Shown: positions 46,101 through 50,089 of the stretch, in pieces | How positions within the stretch are numbered: the stretch's first letter is position 1 | Layout: each line of letters opens with the position of its first letter | Assembly (NCBI GenBank): GCA_948788915.1 | Contig: CAQFOZ010000014.1 | Span: 1 to 50,089 of the forward strand | Length of the DNA: 50,089 nt | Direction of reading: 5' to 3' | From: an uncultured Muribaculaceae bacterium | GTDB lineage: Bacteria; Bacteroidota; Bacteroidia; Bacteroidales; Muribaculaceae | The notes under the pieces: model-generated | The model's database searches: none | What the model was told of the DNA's origin: nothing | The model's input: only the letters and a program-made list of their open reading frames with translations | Position numbers and translations under genes: made by a program

Positions 46101-47661
46101 TAAGAACAGGATAGGTATAAATATAATATGTGATGGAGTTGAGAAGAATCTGAAAGAGTGGGAGACCTCGGCTGAATCTGCATCCTGGCAGCGCATGGAT
46201 ATTCCATTGGATCAATATAAGGGAAAGACTATTCAGTTTGTATTATACGGTGAGCTTAAAACAAGCAAAAATGTATTTGCAGACAGAATAGAGATTGTGG
46301 ATTATCCTGATAAGGATGTTGCCATTACAACATTTACAGCACCACAAAGCATACGTGCCGGACGCAAAGGTGTGGTTTCCGCGTCCGTTGCCAATAAGGG
46401 TGTGGCACCTGTTGAGGGTTATACAGTCACATTCTACTGTAATAATAAAGAGATAGGATCTCTGTCACCGCAGACACCTATACCGTTCAAGAGCGGATAC
46501 CGTTTCGATCTGGATCTGGATGCAACACCGATGTCGGAAGAGGTGCTGAATGTTTATGCCGAAGTTACATATCCCGGAGATATGGTGGCAGACAATAACC
46601 GTTCAGAGGTTAAGCAGATTGAAATTGAGACAATATCTCTGCCTGTACCCGAAAACCTTGTGGCTTCTCCAGGTCAGGATGGTAACTCCGTAAGTCTTGC
46701 ATGGAACGAGCCTGTGCTGACAGGTCTGAAGGATGTAGAGGTTCTTGATGATTGTGAAGATTACGAATCTTTCAGCATAAGTGGTTTTGGAGACTGGACA
46801 ACAATTGACGCAGACAAGTCTGTAAGCGGCTCGTTCAATGGTATCACAGTTCCTCATCTGGGTAGTGAAAGCTTCGGGTTTATGATTTTCGATACTTCGT
46901 CAAGTTCATTTAACACCACTTTCAACGGCCATAGTGGAAACAAATACTTCATGGCGTTTACTAACAAGGCCAGTAAGATGGACGACTGGTTGATCTCACC
47001 CGAACTTAACGGGGAAGCTCAGAATGTATCATTCTTTGCACGTAGTTATCATCCAAATTATCCGGAAACTTTCCAGATCTTATACTCGACAACGGGAAAA
47101 GAGGAGGCTGACTTTAAGCTGTTAAGTCTGTATGAGAAAATCGGATATGAATTTAATGAGTATAAGGTTACGGTTCCCGAAGGAGCAAAATACTTTGCTA
47201 TCCGTTGCATATCCGAGAATGGCATGATGTTTATTGTTGATGATATCACTTATACTCCGAATGTTGAAAGTATAAAAGTTCTCGGATACAATCTGTATCG
47301 TAACGGTGAACTTGTACAATCAAATATTACCGGGAAAACTCATATTGACACAACAGCCAAACCGGGTAATTTAGCATACAATGTATCTGCTGTTTATAAT
47401 TATGGTGAATCCAAGGTTTCCAACACCGCGACTCTTAAACTGTCAGATGTAGATTTATTGGAGTCTGAAGGGATTTCCGTGAAATCTCTTGCCCAGGCCA
47501 TTGAGGTTATTGCTCCTCAGGGTGCGTCTGTATCAGTATACAATATCTCCGGTATGAAATTGTTTGATGAAATAAGCGCAGGACGCTCACTGTTCAATGT
47601 TGAGTCGGGTGTTTATGTTGTCAAGGTTGGAACTCATGTATTCAAGGTAGCTGTTAAGTAA
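43129..47661 (+). CDS. Large secreted cleaved-adhesin / FN3-like protein with T9SS sorting domain
   Basis: A 1,510-residue secreted protein. After a signal peptide (about 1-27) the first 380 residues look like a propeller of six or so blades (GVYSIPTDGTTTTP, SFTNDGTLYAVTQSG, KKFYYAQCGDG). Then come FN3-like domains, a choice-of-anchor-J/cleaved-adhesin domain (about 541-690, FDTDPLAYFTVLDANKDSKTW ... MDDWLFT), a weaker related domain (about 897-1060), a CARDB-like domain (about 1065-1170) and a second clear cleaved-adhesin domain (about 1204-1380, WTTIDAD ... KMDDWLISPEL). The tail (about 1440-1510, SVSVYNISGMKLFDE ... GVYVVKVG) is a type A sorting domain of type IX cargo. Cleaved-adhesin domains are known from gingipains; here no protease domain is present. 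Likely surface adhesin. Confidence 0.87.
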   Translation: MKLSLQKRVALALVSVVLGEISVVSFADEFASLSRPLATAMKPLSGSTEKMSEQTLSFKELPQSRRLRYSEGGTFMKEERSSVAMAESTPGSAPVYAVMMYSSAWGDENGAKRGVYSIPTDGTTTTPAPIALNDVFTECAFAVGMPGKYHFGQVNRTGSVILSLRMYTYNTADWSAASSLNGDIASRNFTASDAAYNPVTTEVYGSVLDIKENTWGLYRIITEPKLEFKKLADLAEPFVAMSFTNDGTLYAVTQSGKFIRYELATFTPTTVSEGLPVSTKYTSGTLDSEGKKFYYAQCGDGVSSLYSIDVATGQPSKMYDFANGEEFVGMYLPSAAPSGAVPSAAKNLAATYTGKELSGKFSFTAPEANVDGSAGSGNLDYTVYAGLDKVAEGKVEYGKTETLDITVPRNGEYVFTVRLRNAAGEGNIAKLIKWIGADVPKTLTTAPKVSWKDGKATITWSSPYGTTGVNGGYVDRNDYTYTVIRNNDGKVVAENISTRTAEDDLPEPEEATLYTYNVFVNYEGSTSQPTTSAGLVVGAINPPFVYNFDTDPLAYFTVLDANKDSKTWLYSSVYKRLHVNHNTSKDMDDWLFTTQIKLLADHVYTLTYDIYGGTANKENKMEVLLGTAPSVEGMKTAVIQDTIAYSNVEKTPLSVTNKISVNEDGRYYIGFHAVSAMNNNYNCIRNIRISAGTSIHAPKEVTEFTVSPDMSGALKASVSFVAPTHNFNGQELKSLTSVVIRNGGEVVATVSNPEPGKKYSTTFSVKNHGANEFEAVAINEYGESQSVSGSAFIGITVPNAPATASMEEIAPGKVTFNWSEVNKDANGKSIDPSTLKYAVMELDQNQYKWVMRAEGITGLTHTMQLMGENDEQDFVSMAIAADNEYGRSKYRAIDQVPVGKPYTLPFYESNAGNMLSNTFLTKKYNGEGLVRWSQGNNSTMEGMVSSDGDNGYLYMSGEAVGDKAGLVSGKISLENAKNPILSIAYVGYKDDKNRIGINIICDGVEKNLKEWETSAESASWQRMDIPLDQYKGKTIQFVLYGELKTSKNVFADRIEIVDYPDKDVAITTFTAPQSIRAGRKGVVSASVANKGVAPVEGYTVTFYCNNKEIGSLSPQTPIPFKSGYRFDLDLDATPMSEEVLNVYAEVTYPGDMVADNNRSEVKQIEIETISLPVPENLVASPGQDGNSVSLAWNEPVLTGLKDVEVLDDCEDYESFSISGFGDWTTIDADKSVSGSFNGITVPHLGSESFGFMIFDTSSSSFNTTFNGHSGNKYFMAFTNKASKMDDWLISPELNGEAQNVSFFARSYHPNYPETFQILYSTTGKEEADFKLLSLYEKIGYEFNEYKVTVPEGAKYFAIRCISENGMMFIVDDITYTPNVESIKVLGYNLYRNGELVQSNITGKTHIDTTAKPGNLAYNVSAVYNYGESKVSNTATLKLSDVDLLESEGISVKSLAQAIEVIAPQGASVSVYNISGMKLFDEISAGRSLFNVESGVYVVKVGTHVFKVAVK

Positions 47662-47686
47662 ACATTTGACATAAGATAAGACGAAC

Positions 47687-47718
47687 AAAACCGCATCGGC
47701 AGTCCCGGTGCGGTTTTT
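47687..47718 (+). terminator. Intrinsic terminator after the adhesin gene
   Basis: AAAACCGCATCGG pairs with CCGGTGCGGTTTT (one G-U position) around a 5-base loop, with T run behind, 25 bases after the stop codon. Confidence 0.85.
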
Positions 47719-47744
47719 ATTTTGTCAACAATTGACCGAGAATA

Positions 47745-47820
47745 AGAGTGTGTTTACTTTTAACACGAATTTAATTTTAGAGAGTGTATGCTAAATTCGT
47801 GTTAAAAGTAAACACACTCT
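47745..47820. repeat. Perfect 29-bp inverted repeat between convergent genes
   Basis: The 29 bases at 47745-47773 are exactly complementary to 47792-47820, with an 18-base spacer. No T tract follows on either strand, so it is not a classical terminator, and the adhesin gene already has one upstream. It ends 13 bases before the htpG stop. It may limit read-through from htpG or be a small mobile palindrome. Confidence 0.8.
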
Positions 47821-47833
47821 AAGTTTTATGCAG

Positions 47834-49879
47834 TTACAGCAGTGAAGCTGAACGACGGATGAATGCCGAAAGTGCTTCTCCTTTTAACAGCCCGTTCTGC
47901 AACAATGCAAGGTCTATTATCTGTTTTACATTGTCTATGTCGGCAGCGTAATTCTTGATTATTTCTTCCTCTTTTGAGCGATTTTTTGTGACCTCTGCCT
48001 CCAAATCGGAAATCTGTTTGTTGAGAGTGTTTTTATCAGCATCTTTCTCAGACAGCTTTTCTCGAAGTTCGGAAATTTGACTGTTGAAAGATTCCGTCTC
48101 TTTACGGATAGGCTCTATTTCACCGCCGATGCTTTCTTCAGCGTCTTTGATGATCTCTTTAACTGCCTTATGCTCTGTATTTATGACAAGTGAATACATG
48201 TCGGGCATCTGCCCGTAGAAATTCATACCCGGTTGCATAGCCGCCATATCTTTCATACGGCGCATCATCTCATTTTGTGTGACAACCGCCGGTGAGTCAT
48301 TTTCAGACAGTGCGTTATATTCAACCACAATATTTGTATCCTTTATCTCGGGCAACTGTGTGCGGAAGATAGTTGTAAGCATGTCAGCCTCCATGGGAGT
48401 TATATCAGCTTTCTTGTCATCAGCTTTGCTGATAAGCCTGTCAGGAGTGTCGGAGTCTACACGCACAAAGCGAGTCTTTTCCAATTTGCTTTCGAACATT
48501 CCTACAATGTGCTGGTCAAGCTGTCCGTTCATCAACAAAACATTGTATCCTTTCTCTTCAGCTCCTTGGATATAAGAATACTGGTTAGATTTGTCAGATG
48601 CATACAGGTAAATTATGTTACCTTCCTTATCTGTCTGGTTGGCTTCAACAAGCTTGCGATATTCTTCCAGAGTATAATAACTGTCGTTCACATCCTTCAA
48701 CAAAAAGAACTTCTTGGATGCGTCATAGAACTTCTCATCAGTCAGCATACCGTATTTGATGAACACTTCTATGTCGTCCCATTTCTTTTCAAATTCCTGA
48801 CGGTTGTCCTTGAACATCTTGTCGAGCTTCTCGGCAACTTTCTTGGAAATATAGGATGAAATCTTTTTAACCTGTTGGTCTGCCTGAAGATAGCTTCGGC
48901 TTACATTCAGCGGGATATCAGGAGAATCTATAACGCCCTGCATGAGCATCATAAATTCAGGGACTACGCCTTCCACCTGATCGGTGACATAAACCTGATT
49001 GCAATACAATTGTATACGGTTATGCTGTATGTCGATATTCGATTTGATTTTCGGGAAATACAGGATACCGGTGAGAGTAAACGGATAATCAACGTTAAGA
49101 TGAATCCAGAACATGGGATCCTCTTCGCCCGGACGCAACTCATGATAGAATTTGAGATAATCCTCATCTTTGAGATCAGCCGGCTTCTTAGTCCAAAGAG
49201 GTTCTGTTGCGTTTATAACTTTATCTTTATCGGTGTCTACATATTTGCCGTCTTTCCACTCCTGCTCTTTACCGCTGATAACCGGTACGGGAAGGAACCG
49301 ACAATACTTCTTCAGCAGAGTGTCTATGCGAGACTGCTCAAGAAACTCCTTATTGTCATCATCAATATAGAGGATGATATCTGTGCCTCGTTCAGTCTTG
49401 TCGATTTCCTTCATCTCATATTCAGGGCTACCGTCGCAAACCCATTGTATACCTTTGGCTCCATCTTTGTATGAGAGTGAACGGATCTCCACTTTTTTCG
49501 ATACCATGAAGGCAGAGTAGAAACCAAGACCGAAATGGCCGATAATGGAATTTGCCGTATCTTTGTATTTTGCAAGAAATTCCTCGGCACCCGAGAACGC
49601 TATCTGGTTGATATATTTGTCCACATCGTCGGCATCCATACCAATGCCATGATCAGAAATTGTAAGAGTGCCGTTCTTTTTGTCGACAGTAACTTTAACG
49701 TTCATCTCTCCGAGTTCACCTTTGAAATCTCCGAAAGAGGAAAGTGTTTTCAATTTCTGGGTTGCATCAATTGCATTTGATACCAATTCACGGAGAAAAA
49801 TTTCGTGATCGCTGTATAAGAATTTCTTAATGACGGGGAATATGTTTTCAGTAGTAACCCCGATTTTTCCTGTTGCCAT
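47834..49879 (-). CDS. htpG: Molecular chaperone HtpG (Hsp90)
   Basis: A 681-residue Hsp90 chaperone. The GHKL ATPase domain shows RELVSNAIDATQKL, DHGIGM and GHFGLGFYSAFMV; the middle domain has LNVSRSYLQ; the C-terminal dimerisation domain follows. Compared with E. coli HtpG (624 residues), the C-terminal part has an extra coiled coil (about 590-650, QISELREKLSEKDADKN, LEAEVTKNRSKEEE), as in related Bacteroidales. It folds or refolds client proteins in the cytoplasm using ATP. It is convergent with the adhesin gene and stands alone on its strand. Confidence 0.97.
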   Translation of the reverse strand: MATGKIGVTTENIFPVIKKFLYSDHEIFLRELVSNAIDATQKLKTLSSFGDFKGELGEMNVKVTVDKKNGTLTISDHGIGMDADDVDKYINQIAFSGAEEFLAKYKDTANSIIGHFGLGFYSAFMVSKKVEIRSLSYKDGAKGIQWVCDGSPEYEMKEIDKTERGTDIILYIDDDNKEFLEQSRIDTLLKKYCRFLPVPVISGKEQEWKDGKYVDTDKDKVINATEPLWTKKPADLKDEDYLKFYHELRPGEEDPMFWIHLNVDYPFTLTGILYFPKIKSNIDIQHNRIQLYCNQVYVTDQVEGVVPEFMMLMQGVIDSPDIPLNVSRSYLQADQQVKKISSYISKKVAEKLDKMFKDNRQEFEKKWDDIEVFIKYGMLTDEKFYDASKKFFLLKDVNDSYYTLEEYRKLVEANQTDKEGNIIYLYASDKSNQYSYIQGAEEKGYNVLLMNGQLDQHIVGMFESKLEKTRFVRVDSDTPDRLISKADDKKADITPMEADMLTTIFRTQLPEIKDTNIVVEYNALSENDSPAVVTQNEMMRRMKDMAAMQPGMNFYGQMPDMYSLVINTEHKAVKEIIKDAEESIGGEIEPIRKETESFNSQISELREKLSEKDADKNTLNKQISDLEAEVTKNRSKEEEIIKNYAADIDNVKQIIDLALLQNGLLKGEALSAFIRRSASLL

Positions 49880-50089
49880 ATTTTCTGGGTTATGTATATT
49901 AATTTTATATATGCTTAATCAAATATTGTGCCATTCTAAATTATAACATATAACCTGTTCTGTAGGATTATAATAGAGATTCTTTTTTCCGGCATAAGTC
50001 GAGTGACACAAAAAGTGTGGTTCTAACAGAGACGGGGTAGTGAGAGTTTAAGACACGGGGATTCAAGTGCGCGACTTGGGGATAAGTCA
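49880..50089. other. Region upstream of htpG, no gene seen
   Basis: This 210-base stretch holds the likely htpG control region. On the minus strand AATATTTG (plus 49920-49927) is 7/8 to the -7 box, without a clear -33 partner; TGGCAC (plus 49928-49933) abuts it. Near the right edge is ACAC-AAAAA-GTGT. No coding frame or RNA is supported. Confidence 0.35.

Noticed and set aside
48875..49474. 199-codon open frame opposite htpG
   Set aside because: It is antisense to a fully conserved Hsp90 gene and encodes no recognisable domain; it is a shadow of htpG codon use.
49920..49933. Sigma-54-like site (TGGCAC-N5-TTGA) upstream of htpG
   Set aside because: The -12 element has GA rather than GC, and the same bases overlap a near-consensus Bacteroidetes -7 box; one weak match does not support RpoN control.

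Overview
Organism: the window looks like a gut member of the Bacteroidales, and my guess is the family Muribaculaceae. The grounds are promoters of the Bacteroidetes type (a -33 TTTG and a -7 TAnnTTTG), weak or absent Shine-Dalgarno sequences, many lipoproteins with an SC lipobox, C-terminal sorting domains like those of type IX secretion (T9SS) cargo, a BtuB/BtuG-type surface B12 system, DUF4835, DUF5606 and DUF5689 proteins, and a long HtpG. The family assignment is inference; the phylum is well supported. I saw no tRNA, rRNA, CRISPR array, phage or intact insertion sequence. Region 1-6.2 kb (+ strand): an exported GH2 beta-galactosidase, a PD40/TPR-like periplasmic protein and a CstA-type transporter. 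Region 6.2-15.7 kb (- strand): a C10 (streptopain-like) secreted cysteine protease, a PduO-type cobalamin adenosyltransferase, and a vitamin B12 uptake operon (btuB, btuG, btuF, btuC, btuD) under a cobalamin riboswitch and a recognisable promoter. The genes cover capture at the surface (BtuG), outer-membrane passage (BtuB), periplasmic binding (BtuF), inner-membrane import (BtuCD) and conversion to adenosylcobalamin (PduO). Region 15.9-22.2 kb (+): one 2,074-residue surface protein made of three GLUG-type modules, divergent from btuB. Region 22.3-26.1 kb (+): etfB-etfA-acyl-CoA dehydrogenase behind a structured leader. Region 26.1-27.3 kb (+): rpsF-rpsR-rplI with promoter and terminator. Region 27.4-38.1 kb (+): a long housekeeping block, dnaN, a DEDDh exonuclease, coaBC, DUF4835 (PorD-like), recN, rlmB, nusB, yajC, a YbbR-like gene, coaE and DUF5606, closed by a strong hairpin. 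Region 38.1-47.7 kb (+): a TonB-dependent receptor split by a frameshift, a DUF5689 lipoprotein and a 1,510-residue cleaved-adhesin/T9SS protein. Region 47.8-49.9 kb (-): htpG. The least explained material is between the genes. Three families of short palindromic repeats each occur twice: a 53-bp element at 15844 and 35579 in opposite orientation; a TTATTGC...GCAATAA element at 6100 and 43048; and a palindrome with core GGAGCATA-N6-TATGYGACTGA at 1-112 and 9080-9274. There is also a perfect 29-bp inverted repeat before htpG and a long stem-loop leading into etfB. In coding regions, the oddest items are a NusB with an apparent internal duplication and the frameshifted TonB receptor.
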